Part shown: one piece after another, positions 1-9,349 of the stretch
Layout: each line of letters opens with the position of its first letter
How positions within the stretch are numbered: position 1 is the stretch's first letter
NCBI GenBank assembly: GCA_020410825.1
Contig: CP084576.1
Coordinates: 1,384,426 to 1,448,425 of the forward strand
Length of the DNA stretch: 64,000 nucleotides
From: Candidatus Megaera endosymbiont of Mesostigma viride
Lineage (GTDB): Bacteria > Pseudomonadota > Alphaproteobacteria > Rickettsiales > Rickettsiaceae
Reading direction: 5' to 3'
The notes under the pieces: generated by a model
What the model was told of the DNA's origin: nothing
Seen by the model: the letters and a program-made list of their open reading frames with translations, nothing else
The model's database searches: none
Made by a program: the position numbers and the translations under genes

Positions 1-566
1 TGTCGGTAGGAGCAATTGATATAATAAATCAGGCTAAAGTTTTTTCATCAATAGAAGAGGCTGTTAGCGATTTATCTTTTATTTATGCTACTACCGGAGT
101 AGTTAGAGCTATTAACAAAAACTACGTTTTATCGCGAAATTTAAAGCAAGATATAGATAGTAATTATTCTATAGGAATAATGTTTGGCCGTGAAAATTGT
201 GGTCTTAATAATCAAGAAATAACATATGCTAATAAGATATTAGTAATAGATACCGATAAGAATTTTACTTCCCTAAATATTGCTCATGCAGTATCAATTG
301 TGTGTTATGAACTGTTTGGTATAAAAAGGCAAAAAAGAGGAGATTTAAATAACACCCATAAGTTAGCTACGTGTGCTGAACTAAATTATTTTTATAGCCA
401 TCTATTTTCTAAACTGGAAGAGAAAAATTTTTTCAGGATGCCGGAGAAAAAAGAACATATGACTAATAAAATTAGGAACTTATTTTCTAGAATAGATAAG
501 CTTTCACAAGGAGAATTGCAAATCTTAAGAGGCATAATTACTGTTCTTGATGATGATAAAAATTAG
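1..566 (+). CDS. trmJ: TrmJ/SpoU-family RNA 2'-O-methyltransferase, 5' end outside the window
   Basis: The open frame runs from base 3 with no start codon inside the window that fits the family, so the gene begins upstream of base 1. The visible protein contains the SAM-binding trefoil-knot signature of the SpoU/TrmH superfamily (GIMFGREN followed by GLNN), and its C-terminal half with a QILRGI-type helix matches the TrmJ (LasT) group, which 2'-O-methylates position 32 of certain tRNAs. The ATG at 180 is the Met inside the GIMFGREN motif and is not a real start. It ends at TAG 566. The family is fairly certain; the exact tRNA or rRNA target is inferred from similarity to TrmJ. The next gene is convergent. 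Confidence 0.8.
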   Translation, partial: SVGAIDIINQAKVFSSIEEAVSDLSFIYATTGVVRAINKNYVLSRNLKQDIDSNYSIGIMFGRENCGLNNQEITYANKILVIDTDKNFTSLNIAHAVSIVCYELFGIKRQKRGDLNNTHKLATCAELNYFYSHLFSKLEEKNFFRMPEKKEHMTNKIRNLFSRIDKLSQGELQILRGIITVLDDDKN

Positions 567-652
567 GGATTAATAAGGGTTTTTATAGGGTGAGCCACAG
601 GGGAAATCTAAGTTTAGAAAATCACGTCACAGGCACAGACGATAAGAGAAAA

Positions 653-1105
653 CTAATTAATATTTCGCCAGCTACTTATATTATCAAGTTCTAATTTAAT
701 AATTCTTGCAGTTGGCATGCCGTTTTTTACTATGGATTCGTATTCCGGTGATCCATGTGCTAGTTCTAAAGCAGCCTCAAAAATACCTGGGTTATGTGCT
801 ATAACTAGTATATTTTTATCTTGATCTTGTTGTCTGGATATTAGTTCTATTATATCTTCAGAAGTGCTAGCGTATAGTTCCAGGCAAATTTCAAACTTAG
901 CAGAGTTTATCTTATTGTATATAATTTCTCCTGTTTGGATTGTTCGCACAGCATTTGACACCAGGATTTTATCAATCTTATATTTTTGTAGAAACGCTGC
1001 TGCTTCTTCAGCTTCTTTTATTCCTTTTTGTGTAAGTTCTCTAAGACGGTCATCTTGATGATTTAGCGTTGTTGCTTCGGCATGCCTCATTAAAAACAGC
1101 TTCAT
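653..1105 (-). CDS. sixA: SixA-like histidine phosphatase
   Basis: A 150-residue single-domain histidine phosphatase. The N-terminus carries the LMRHAEA signature (RHG-type catalytic motif with His8), and a second catalytic His lies in VIAHNPG at about residue 104. The length and the HAEA/AHNPG pattern fit SixA, the protein-histidine phosphatase that acts on phosphotransfer proteins. It lies 12 bases downstream of coq7 on the same strand and probably belongs to one dsbB-coq7-sixA transcript. The substrate cannot be read from the sequence; a window with an NtrY/X pair offers a possible partner, but that is only inference. Confidence 0.8.
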   Translation of the reverse strand: MKLFLMRHAEATTLNHQDDRLRELTQKGIKEAEEAAAFLQKYKIDKILVSNAVRTIQTGEIIYNKINSAKFEICLELYASTSEDIIELISRQQDQDKNILVIAHNPGIFEAALELAHGSPEYESIVKNGMPTARIIKLELDNISSWRNIN

Positions 1106-1117
1106 AACAGTATAGGA

Positions 1118-1663
1118 TTATAATTTTTTGCTCAAAAAAATTGCTGCCCTGCAAATAGTTTTTATACAATTTCCAAGGAAGTTATCCAATATATTACTGT
1201 TATCTTGAATGTGGGTTATAGCTATATCTTTATGTTCTATTTCATCAGCTTGGAATTTTTTGATATTATCTAGTATTGGGTTTTTTGCATCATGAGTTTC
1301 AAGGTAATTTATTTGTGTGGCATAATGATCTTCGATTACTGTTTCAACATTTTCAGTCACGATCATAGCAGCTTTCAGACTGATTTTAGCTGATATTGCT
1401 CCCATTAAATAGCCTCCTATGCTCCATAGTGGCATAAATATTGTCGGTCGTGAGAAGCCTTTTTGGATTTTATTACTAAAATATTCCAGATGTTTTTGCT
1501 CCTGATCGAGCATGATCTTCAGTACTTTTTGGGCATCAGGGTTTTTACAGTATTTTATCTGCCCTTGGTATATTTTTTTAGCCCCGAATTCTCCTGCATG
1601 ATTAACACGGATAATTTCCTCAATTCTTTTACTATGAGTATCATTAAAGAATGGTTTTGGCAT
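1118..1663 (-). CDS. coq7: Coq7-type demethoxyubiquinone hydroxylase
   Basis: A 181-residue di-iron monooxygenase of the Coq7/UbiF-replacement family, which hydroxylates 5-demethoxyubiquinol late in ubiquinone synthesis at the inner membrane. Four Glu-containing segments expected for the di-iron site are present: NHAGEFGA near residue 23, EQKHLEYF near 55, the ENVETVIEDHY helix near 105, and ADEIEHKD near 141. The central stretch MPLWSIGGYLMGA is hydrophobic, as in the family, which sits on the membrane. It lies between dsbB and sixA on the same strand. Rickettsiales are known to use Coq7 rather than a flavin hydroxylase, so this fits the lineage. Confidence 0.92.
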   Translation of the reverse strand: MPKPFFNDTHSKRIEEIIRVNHAGEFGAKKIYQGQIKYCKNPDAQKVLKIMLDQEQKHLEYFSNKIQKGFSRPTIFMPLWSIGGYLMGAISAKISLKAAMIVTENVETVIEDHYATQINYLETHDAKNPILDNIKKFQADEIEHKDIAITHIQDNSNILDNFLGNCIKTICRAAIFLSKKL

Positions 1664-1682
1664 TTTTTACTTATTCCCTAAA

Positions 1683-2156
1683 TTATTTTTCCTGAAAGTT
1701 TCTGTATTTGATAAAGAAAACAAGCAGTATTATGTTCAATAATAAGTTCCATTCTGCCATGGAGAGGTTAAATACCACTAGTGATGGTTTGTTGCACATC
1801 GCTATTTTCTGATTATATAGCAATTTTGTAAAATCTTGCACTGAAATATTATCTGTTACGGAAATTAGTGGTTTGCATAGACTTGAGAGCTCAAAAATAC
1901 CTCTTTCGATTCCTGTATGATAACCTGCTAGAACTATTGCGCCGAGTGCTGTTATTACTAAATAAGTATTGCATGCTTTATATTCCTTTCCGGCTATTGC
2001 AATTATTGAGACGAAAATAAATATTAGATATGGAAATCTTTGGTATATACATAAAGGGCAGGGGGCTAATTGTATTATGTATTCAACAAAATAAGCACTA
2101 AACAAACAGAAACTTGCCAGTAAAAGCAGTAAAATATAAGGGTTTCTTGTTAACAT
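1683..2156 (-). CDS. dsbB: DsbB-type disulfide bond formation protein
   Basis: A 157-residue membrane protein with four predicted hydrophobic helices. The quinone-linked cysteine pair CPLC lies at about residues 33-36, after the first helix (APCPLCIYQR). A second periplasmic pair is supplied by Cys in SSLCKP and Cys in IAMCNKP. DsbB reoxidises DsbA and hands electrons to ubiquinone. It is the first gene of the likely dsbB-coq7-sixA transcript, 19 bases upstream of coq7; the quinone link to coq7 may be functional or accidental. Confidence 0.9.
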   Translation of the reverse strand: MLTRNPYILLLLLASFCLFSAYFVEYIIQLAPCPLCIYQRFPYLIFIFVSIIAIAGKEYKACNTYLVITALGAIVLAGYHTGIERGIFELSSLCKPLISVTDNISVQDFTKLLYNQKIAMCNKPSLVVFNLSMAEWNLLLNIILLVFFIKYRNFQEK

Positions 2157-2241
2157 AAGTTTTTTTAGTTTTGCGCTATAAATTTATAGTTATATAGGTT
2201 ATAATTCTTATGGTAATTTGCAAGAATATTTTTAGGTTTTT

Positions 2242-3810
2242 ATGGCATTTAACTTTGATGATTTACTAAAATCAACTGCTTGGCCTTTTGTAGAGGCAAA
2301 AAGGATTTATGACCTTATAGGCGGGGTAACTCCTGCAAAAGGTTATATTCTATTTGAAACAGGTTATGGCCCGTCTGGATTACCTCACATTGGTACTTTT
2401 GCCGAGGTTACAAGAACTACTATGGTTAGGGAAGCGTTTAAACAGATTTGCGATATCCCGACAAAGTTAATCTGTTTTTCCGACGATATGGATGGATTAA
2501 GAAAAGTTCCATCTAATATTCCTAATCAGGAAATGGTTGCGAGTCATATGGGAAAACCTCTTACATCTATACCTGATCCTTTTGGGGAGGCAGAAAGTTT
2601 TGGGCATTATATGAATGCAAAGCTTAGGTCGTTTTTAGACAGGTTCGGTTTTGAGTATAGTTTTTATAGTGCAACAGAATGTTATAAAGCCGGTATGTTC
2701 GATCATATGATGCTTAAAACAATCGAGAAATATGATGAAATAATGAATTTGATGCTTCCTACTTTTCGTCAGGAACGTCAGAAAACATATTCACCTTTTA
2801 TGCCTATTTGTCCTGAGACAGGCGTGGTGCTGCAAGTGCCAATCGAAAAAGTTAGCTTCGAAAACGGTTCAGTGTTTTATCGTAATGAGCGAAATGAATT
2901 AGTCGAAGTTCCGGTAACTGGAGGGAATTGCAAATTGCAGTGGAAACCGGACTTCGGTATGCGCTGGGCCGCTCTTGACGTCGATTATGAAATGTACGGT
3001 AAGGATCATCTACCAAACGGTGAAATTTATAGTAGCATATGTAAAATTCTCGGTGGTAAAGTACCGATTCAGTTTTTTTATGAATTATTCCTGGATGAGG
3101 AGGGAAGCAAGATTTCAAAATCCAAAGGCAACAGCATAAGCGTCGATGAGTGGCTACATTATGCGCCTTTAGAGAGTATTGCTCTATTTATGTATCAATC
3201 ACCTGGTAAAGCAAAAAGGCTATATTTTGATGTAATACCAAAGACTGTTGATGAATATTTAGTTTTTAATAGTAAATATCACGAAGAAGAAGATATAACC
3301 AAAAAACTGGTTAATCCTGTTTTTCATATCCATAAAGGTAATGTTCCGAAGATAGATACCTACGGAATTAGTTTTAGTTTACTGCTTAATCTAGCAGCAG
3401 TTTGTAACCCTGAGGATAAATCAGTACTATGGGGATTTATCAGTAAATATGCACCAAAAGCCAATCCGGAAAATGCTCCGTACCTGGATCATATGGTCGG
3501 TTATGCAATTACCTATTATAATGATTTTGTAAAAGCTACTAAGAAATATCTTGCACCGAATGAAAACCATAAAAAATTATTGTTGCAGATTAAAGAAATG
3601 TTAGTTAATTCTTCCCTAGACATAACTGCTGAAGAAATTCAAAACCAGATTTATGCTATTGGTTCTAATGCTGGCTATGAGAACCTCCGAGATTTTTTTA
3701 AGGAATTGTATGAAATTTTACTTGGTCAGACTCAAGGCCCGCGTCTTGGATCATTTATTAAGCTTTTTGGTATTGAAGATACTATAAAACTAATAAATTC
3801 CAGGATATAA
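2242..3810 (+). CDS. lysS: Class I lysyl-tRNA synthetase
   Basis: A 522-residue class I lysyl-tRNA synthetase (archaeal type), which charges tRNA-Lys. The HIGH-like motif is PHIG at residues 48-51, within a [10 protein letters not shown] run, and the KMSKS-like motif is KISKS from residue 290. Length and the alpha-helical C-terminal cage fit the family. Rickettsia and other alphaproteobacteria are known to carry this class I enzyme instead of the class II LysRS. The gene stands alone on the plus strand; its TAA (3808-3810) directly abuts the stop codon of the convergent gene at 3811, leaving no intergenic bases. Confidence 0.95.
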   Translation: MAFNFDDLLKSTAWPFVEAKRIYDLIGGVTPAKGYILFETGYGPSGLPHIGTFAEVTRTTMVREAFKQICDIPTKLICFSDDMDGLRKVPSNIPNQEMVASHMGKPLTSIPDPFGEAESFGHYMNAKLRSFLDRFGFEYSFYSATECYKAGMFDHMMLKTIEKYDEIMNLMLPTFRQERQKTYSPFMPICPETGVVLQVPIEKVSFENGSVFYRNERNELVEVPVTGGNCKLQWKPDFGMRWAALDVDYEMYGKDHLPNGEIYSSICKILGGKVPIQFFYELFLDEEGSKISKSKGNSISVDEWLHYAPLESIALFMYQSPGKAKRLYFDVIPKTVDEYLVFNSKYHEEEDITKKLVNPVFHIHKGNVPKIDTYGISFSLLLNLAAVCNPEDKSVLWGFISKYAPKANPENAPYLDHMVGYAITYYNDFVKATKKYLAPNENHKKLLLQIKEMLVNSSLDITAEEIQNQIYAIGSNAGYENLRDFFKELYEILLGQTQGPRLGSFIKLFGIEDTIKLINSRI

Positions 3811-4791
3811 CTAATATACATACATGGATGATCCCTCTAAGTCTCCGATCTGATCAACTGTTGATTCTTGAGGATTAGAAAGATCAGTAGGGGGAGACGT
3901 TTGGAGTGCTTCTCTTATACTGAGAACTGGTTCGGGTGCGGTGGCAGTAAGTGCTGTTGTTAAGTCAATAATAACGTCTTTTTGTGGAACTTCATATTTT
4001 AACGACTCTAAAGTCTTTAAAATTTCTTCCTGGTTTTTTGGAGCGTCATAGAGACTTTTTACTTTGATTATAGCCTCTGTTTTGGCTCGTTCAAAAAAGC
4101 TACGATCATCAGATACAATTTGGGAAAAATAATCAGTTAATTCTTTTATAAAATCTGTATGACCATTTTTTACTGCTACTTTAAGAGCTAATGGATAGGC
4201 TTTTAAAATATATTCTTGATCACTTTTTCGAAATTGTGATATAAAAGACATCAACTCTTCTAAGATTTTTATTGATCCGGATTCTGCACTAAAGGATAAA
4301 CAAGTGCTTAATATAACGTCAAGTTCATCTTGTTCAATTAGTTTGTGTATCCTTAGTTTTTTTGTTAATTCCAAATAGTTTTTTAAATTTTCTAGGTCTC
4401 TATCCATAATTTTAGAGCACAACTCAGTTGAGATTTTTTGAGATATCGCCAATGGCGATAATTTTTGATAAATCTGAATTAATGTTTCATCTTCAGGGGC
4501 TTTTTCCAGCCTTTTATCCAAACGATCAAAGCTTTCTGGTATTACAAGCCCTAACCTCGGTTTGAATTCTTTATGTTCAAATTTTGGTTTTATAGATGAT
4601 TTTTCATTGTCGATTGTAGGAGATACTATTATTAGCTCCACTTCAGATTTTTTTTGTTGAGAATCTTCATTAGTATTGGTTGCATTCATTAAGTCGGTTA
4701 ATGATGGCCTGTTGTCTTTATTACGAAAACAACAGCTTAAGCAATCGAATATCGCCTCAAAACAACAGTATAAATAATTAATAAATCCCAT
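3811..4791 (-). CDS. Hypothetical helical protein, Rickettsiales type
   Basis: A 326-residue protein I do not recognise. The first 25 residues are rich in Cys and aromatics (several CC and CF pairs), which could favour membrane association or palmitoylation-like targeting, but there is no clean signal peptide. The centre (about 100-260) is a run of amphipathic helices resembling solenoid or ankyrin-like repeats (for example GHTDFIKELTDYF). The tail is rich in Thr, Pro and Ser. The composition is typical of Rickettsiales lineage-specific proteins, some of which are secreted effectors. Function is not inferred. Confidence 0.6.
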   Translation of the reverse strand: MGFINYLYCCFEAIFDCLSCCFRNKDNRPSLTDLMNATNTNEDSQQKKSEVELIIVSPTIDNEKSSIKPKFEHKEFKPRLGLVIPESFDRLDKRLEKAPEDETLIQIYQKLSPLAISQKISTELCSKIMDRDLENLKNYLELTKKLRIHKLIEQDELDVILSTCLSFSAESGSIKILEELMSFISQFRKSDQEYILKAYPLALKVAVKNGHTDFIKELTDYFSQIVSDDRSFFERAKTEAIIKVKSLYDAPKNQEEILKTLESLKYEVPQKDVIIDLTTALTATAPEPVLSIREALQTSPPTDLSNPQESTVDQIGDLEGSSMYVY

Positions 4792-4963
4792 AATAATATT
4801 ATTTTAATAATTTGAGGCCAAAAATATATTATTTTTTTCATTTTTCAACTATTAAATTTATCTATGGTTGTAATAGCTTGGATTAATTTAACCTTTTGAT
4901 TAAAGAAACTAGCTTATGCTGTTAGTTATTTTTAGTAAATCCAAATTTAACTATAAGTTAAAC

Positions 4964-5033
4964 TTGACATAAATAGAATTTTTAGAATAATGCTTTAAAT
5001 GAATATTCAACTATAGATTAAAAATCTATAGTT
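4964..5033 (+). promoter_or_regulatory. Promoter and 5' hairpin ahead of the large ankyrin gene
   Basis: A perfect TTGACA (4964-4969) is followed after 16 bases by AATAAT (4986-4991), a reasonable sigma-70 promoter. Just downstream is an 11-bp perfect inverted repeat, AACTATAGATT (5009-5019) and its complement (5023-5033), with a three-base loop and a T-run after it. This has the shape of an intrinsic terminator in the leader of the gene starting at 5075, so it could attenuate transcription. A second hairpin-free ATAAGTTAAACT stretch precedes the -35. The promoter is read from consensus only. Confidence 0.5.
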
Positions 5034-5074
5034 TTTGTATTTTAAGATTAGGTAATGGCAAGGGTGGTATTTTT

Positions 5075-8000
5075 ATGAAAAAACGTGAGCAAAGAGTTGA
5101 AGAGCATAAGGAGCATAAATTAAGAGGAAAGGGGATAGTTATATCACCTCAAGATATTCTTAAAGCTTTGGAGAAGTTAGCCGAGATTTTGCCTTCTTCT
5201 GGGCCAGAAGAGTTAACGATAGTAAAAAGCAAAATTGCTTTGCAAACGAAAAGGCTGGAAAAGACAAAACTCGTGCCCAAGGAAAAAGAAATAATACGCC
5301 TTAAGCAAGAAATAGGAAATATACAAACAAAACTCGTGGAGGTAAATGATAAAGAACAAGTTCAGCTTAATAGAGTGAGGGAGAATATTAGAAAGTCCTT
5401 GGAAAAACTAAATAAGGAAGAACAACTTATAATCGAATCCAACCCAGAACAAAGTGAAAAAATAAAAGCCTCAATGCAGGGAAAGAGAGCGGAATTCAAC
5501 AAAGAGCTAACTGAAGAACTCGAAAAGATAAAGTTTCCACTAGAAGCACTGAGGGTAAAATTAAATAAAGAACTAAATGAAAAGCTTGAAGATTTGGAAG
5601 TACTAGAGAATCTGACTCATAAACCTTTGCAACCATCCGAAATGGTTGATTCGCTTATTTTTCCTTATCACCAAGCCTCATCAAAAGAAATATTAGATAA
5701 AGTAAATAGTTTGACAGAAAAAACCTCTTCCCAGGAATTAATCAATACTATCGATAGTCTGATTTCCATAGCTACTACCGAGACACTTAAATCCAAAGTG
5801 GATTTAAGAAAAGATTTCCTAGAAACCACAAAAGAAAAATTACCTTTACTCGCAAAATTGCCTAAAAAACCAGGTGATAAAGATAGTATTTTGCATGTAA
5901 TAAATAGTTTTAAAGAAAAAATGGGGGTTATTTCTATTTATGACCACCAATTATATGCACAACTTACAAATATATTTTCAAGTTCATTATATCTTCTAAT
6001 TGATTTAAGGGGTCAACTTAAGTTATGGGAAAATCCCTCTAAGTATATTGAACTTATTACTAATAAGAGCTTACAAGTTAAAACTACTGAACAGGTTAAC
6101 ACTGCAAAATCTGGATGTGGGTTATTTAGCTTGCTAAAAGGGCAAAATTTGACCAAATTAGCCGAATTAATAAAAAATGTAGAATCTTTAACAGAAGATT
6201 ACTCTTTATTTTATGATTCTATTATTGCTAAAAACTCTCGAGAAAGTTTAATATTAAAACTAAGAGAATACAGAAAATCTTTACAAGAACAAATTGATTT
6301 CCATCATAAATTTTTCCAAGAATTTAGAGGCGAAAGCCCTACAACATTTGTAATAGGAAAAAAGTATCATGAAAATTTGTCAAAGATAATTATTACATCA
6401 TGTTTTGATACTGAAAGAAGTGAGGGGGAGAAACCGGCCTTAAGCAGAGCTTCAAGTGTATACAGCGTGGAACACTCTTTGACTTCTATTATACTGGAAT
6501 ATTTAGGTATTATCCCTTCATTTTTTGGTGGAGTTAAGTATTATCAAAAACAAATAGAATATACAGATATAGCAATCACATGGTTAAATTTCTGTAAATT
6601 TAACCTGCCTACTGAAGCAATAAGCATTGATAAATCTAAGGTGAGCAGCTTGCCAAGTTATGATAATCCATTTTCATATATTTCTCATTATTTGAAGGAT
6701 GAAAATCTTATTTTTATTATATCAGAATATGCTGGATTAATTGATGAATTTAACTATTTAAGCGAGCTTAAAAAGTATGAGTTTAACCAAAAGTTGTCAC
6801 TTTTTTTAGAAATCAAGGAAAAACTCGAAATTGTTGATAAGTTTATCTTAAAAGATAAATCAAAGCGTCCATATTTAAAATATGCTCTTGAAACGCTAGA
6901 CCTAATTCAAATTGATTTAGATTCTAGTAAATTTTTAAAAATATATTCAAGACCACAAAGTGTTTTAGAGTTTATTCAAAAAATAATAGATCTAGTTATC
7001 TACATAACTGAATTTTTGAATTTTGCGAATATAAAGTCCTTAAATGAAAACGATAAACTGTTAAAGCCAAAAATTACAATACTAGAAAAATACCTTACTG
7101 AGAAGTCTAGCCTAGAAATTAAAAATTTTATTGAAAGTATTATTGCTGAGGAAGAATCGGTACTAGATAATTTTACTTATTTAATTAATTATAAAACTAG
7201 CAAAACATATTCTAGCAAATTAGAATCATATAATTTATTAGAATTTTTAACCAGACTTATTGATCATACACAGTGTACCCCAGAAAAACTGCTTAATAAG
7301 GAAAACTTAGAAAAGGTAGCAGCATTAAAGAAAGATGGTGATTTTTTACTTGGACAGCTAATTGAATCAGGTTACGTAGATGTAGGAATGATTGAATCAT
7401 TTCCAGTAGGAGACGTTAATGAGAAGTATAAAGGAAGAACTTTACTAAATTTAGTAGCTCAACAACTTGCAAAAGTTGGTAGGGTACCAGAATTGAATTA
7501 TAAAGAAATGTATGGTATACCGCAGAATAAGAAGTTTAAAATTGATCCTAAAAAACAAGATAAATTAATAGATGTTGGCTTATGTCTCATAGGACAAGGA
7601 GCAGATATTAATTTGAAAGATACTACTCACAACGGGTTTTTAACAACTCTTTTTAGCATGGTATCTGGTGAGCAAACTCCATATTTATATAACAATTTAT
7701 ATAAAAAATTATTACCTAACCAAACATTAGTTCCTAAGTTAGGCTTAACAGATTATGATTCGCACGGAAGGAACTTATTGCATTTATTTTGTAGGGATAT
7801 GTTTGACTTTTTTTATTCAATACCCATTCCGGCGGAAGCAAAACAGGGTATCTCTAGTATTTTAACCAAAATGATAGGCCGGATCAATAGTAAGGATGAT
7901 AGTTTTAAAAATTTTGACTTTATGGATAATACACCAGGGCATTATTTAGCATCATCAGTAACGTCAGATTACTTAGGAATAAGCATTAACTCTTTCAAAG

Positions 8001-8725
8001 AATTTCTTGGTTTAAATGAACAGAATAAACAAGGTGATACCCCGCTTCATATACCTTTTACCAGAGCAGGGGATCCAGTTGCTTTCTATAAATTTGTTCT
8101 TACTGATGTTTATCCACCAACTGAATGGCTCAAGTGCCCGCATTTAGGGTTAAAAATTAAAAATGATAAAGATCAAAGTGTATTAGATATGGTAATTAGT
8201 TCAAAAAATAAACTAATTGCTTCAATAATAAATACCTATATAGCAACAGTGATTTATTCAATTGACCTTGAAAAGTATGATGGAACATTTGAAACCGCCC
8301 GTCAAGTAGTCAATGAATTTCTTAAGACGAAGAAGGAGGTACCGAGTGATGAAATAGAACAGACTATTTATCTACAAAAGATGTATGATCCTACCAAGGA
8401 CAGTAGCTCATCCTGTTCTTCATTATCATCCTCATCTAGCAGTAGTATGCCGTCATATTCGATTTCGTCATCGTCGTCTTCTTCCTCATCCTCCTCTTCG
8501 GGTAGTATGTCCTATTCTTCCTCCTCTACATCATCTTCCTCTATATCTGAGGTTGTACTTGGGTCAGACGGAGAGATAACAACAATACCGGGAAGAGCTA
8601 CCAGAGCGGGTACAGAACTTTCTTGGCATCCAGTCCCAGTAGGTGTAGACTCATCAGATACGATCCCATTAGAAAAATTCTTGTCAGGCGATAATGGCTC
8701 GATGCAGGATCATTGTGATATGTAA
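5075..8725 (+). CDS. Large coiled-coil, ankyrin and poly-serine protein, candidate effector
   Basis: A 1216-residue protein with no signal peptide or membrane span. Residues 1-190 are highly charged and predicted coiled coil (repeated Lys/Glu heptads). The middle is long and helical with no recognised domain. From about residue 770 there are degenerate ankyrin repeats (GRTLLNLVA, SHGRNLLHLF, QGDTPLHIPF, DQSVLDMVI). Residues about 1108-1160 form a serine-dominated tract broken by a few Cys, Met, Tyr, Pro and Gly; it uses mixed Ser codons, so it is not a simple replication-slippage run. Ankyrin proteins of this build in Rickettsiales are often secreted into the host cell, so an effector role is plausible but inferred. 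Confidence 0.75.
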   Translation: MKKREQRVEEHKEHKLRGKGIVISPQDILKALEKLAEILPSSGPEELTIVKSKIALQTKRLEKTKLVPKEKEIIRLKQEIGNIQTKLVEVNDKEQVQLNRVRENIRKSLEKLNKEEQLIIESNPEQSEKIKASMQGKRAEFNKELTEELEKIKFPLEALRVKLNKELNEKLEDLEVLENLTHKPLQPSEMVDSLIFPYHQASSKEILDKVNSLTEKTSSQELINTIDSLISIATTETLKSKVDLRKDFLETTKEKLPLLAKLPKKPGDKDSILHVINSFKEKMGVISIYDHQLYAQLTNIFSSSLYLLIDLRGQLKLWENPSKYIELITNKSLQVKTTEQVNTAKSGCGLFSLLKGQNLTKLAELIKNVESLTEDYSLFYDSIIAKNSRESLILKLREYRKSLQEQIDFHHKFFQEFRGESPTTFVIGKKYHENLSKIIITSCFDTERSEGEKPALSRASSVYSVEHSLTSIILEYLGIIPSFFGGVKYYQKQIEYTDIAITWLNFCKFNLPTEAISIDKSKVSSLPSYDNPFSYISHYLKDENLIFIISEYAGLIDEFNYLSELKKYEFNQKLSLFLEIKEKLEIVDKFILKDKSKRPYLKYALETLDLIQIDLDSSKFLKIYSRPQSVLEFIQKIIDLVIYITEFLNFANIKSLNENDKLLKPKITILEKYLTEKSSLEIKNFIESIIAEEESVLDNFTYLINYKTSKTYSSKLESYNLLEFLTRLIDHTQCTPEKLLNKENLEKVAALKKDGDFLLGQLIESGYVDVGMIESFPVGDVNEKYKGRTLLNLVAQQLAKVGRVPELNYKEMYGIPQNKKFKIDPKKQDKLIDVGLCLIGQGADINLKDTTHNGFLTTLFSMVSGEQTPYLYNNLYKKLLPNQTLVPKLGLTDYDSHGRNLLHLFCRDMFDFFYSIPIPAEAKQGISSILTKMIGRINSKDDSFKNFDFMDNTPGHYLASSVTSDYLGISINSFKEFLGLNEQNKQGDTPLHIPFTRAGDPVAFYKFVLTDVYPPTEWLKCPHLGLKIKNDKDQSVLDMVISSKNKLIASIINTYIATVIYSIDLEKYDGTFETARQVVNEFLKTKKEVPSDEIEQTIYLQKMYDPTKDSSSSCSSLSSSSSSSMPSYSISSSSSSSSSSSSGSMSYSSSSTSSSSISEVVLGSDGEITTIPGRATRAGTELSWHPVPVGVDSSDTIPLEKFLSGDNGSMQDHCDM

Positions 8726-8921
8726 GGGCTTGATAGTAAAGATAAATTTAATCCTATACTGTTGGCGGAATAGGGATTTACCCATTCCCCATCCTTTAGG
8801 GTAAGATAAGGTAATTGATCTAGTATCATGATTAATTCAAGTTTTAGAGTAAATTTACCCATATAATACTTGCGTAGCAGCTTAAATTAATATATATTTG
8901 GCAAGTCTATTATATTAGGGA

Positions 8922-8998
8922 GGGGGTGTAGCTCAGTTGGTTAGAGCATCTGCCTGTCACGCAGAAGGCCGCGGGTTCGAGTCCCGTCACTCCCGCCA
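8922..8998 (+). tRNA. tRNA-Asp (GTC), CCA encoded
   Basis: A complete 77-base cloverleaf. The acceptor stem GGGGGTG pairs with CACTCCC (one G-T pair), the D arm is GCTC/GAGC, the anticodon stem TCTGC/GCAGA holds the loop CTGTCAC with anticodon GTC, and the T arm has TTCGAGT. The discriminator G is followed by an encoded CCA. It lies alone between the ankyrin gene and bamA. Confidence 0.97.
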
Positions 8999-9349
8999 TA
9001 TGTCAAGGATTTTTAAAATTCCCTCCTTTTTACTAAGCAATATTTGCTATTTATATTTTCTGTAAAAAATCTCTATGGTTATCTGAAATTCACTGGTGTT
9101 TTTCTGTAAGCCGTTTTCTTAAATCTTAATGTTATTAAAACTGACAAATTAATAAAAATAGTGAGTATTTTTGCCGGTAATATCTGTTTTTAGCTCCGAA
9201 ATTCCGTAGTTAATAAAATTTATATCGATCGTAAGTCTCCTAATAGTTTTTCTTGTTGTAATTTTTGTTCTAACTGCTATAAAAACTATTAGTTCTGGGC
9301 ATAATTTTGTTCTATAAGTTTTAGTTTGTTTTTTATAAGAGGCGTGTTT
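8999..9349. other. Intergenic region ahead of bamA, no gene seen
   Basis: About 350 AT-rich bases between tRNA-Asp and bamA. I see no open frame with coding character, no tRNA and no convincing terminator. It presumably holds the bamA promoter, but no clear -35/-10 pair stands out. The only decisive site is the AAGAGG ribosome binding site just before the GTG at 9350. Confidence 0.4.

Noticed and set aside
2852..3118. Open frame opposite lysS
   Set aside because: It lies wholly inside a well-supported gene on the other strand and shows no family features. The same holds for the other antisense frames over bamA, sucA, sucB, dusB, ntrY and ntrX.
8385..8579. His/Arg/Pro-rich frame in the serine-tract region
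   Set aside because: It is the shifted reading of the TCA/TCC-rich serine codons, not a gene.
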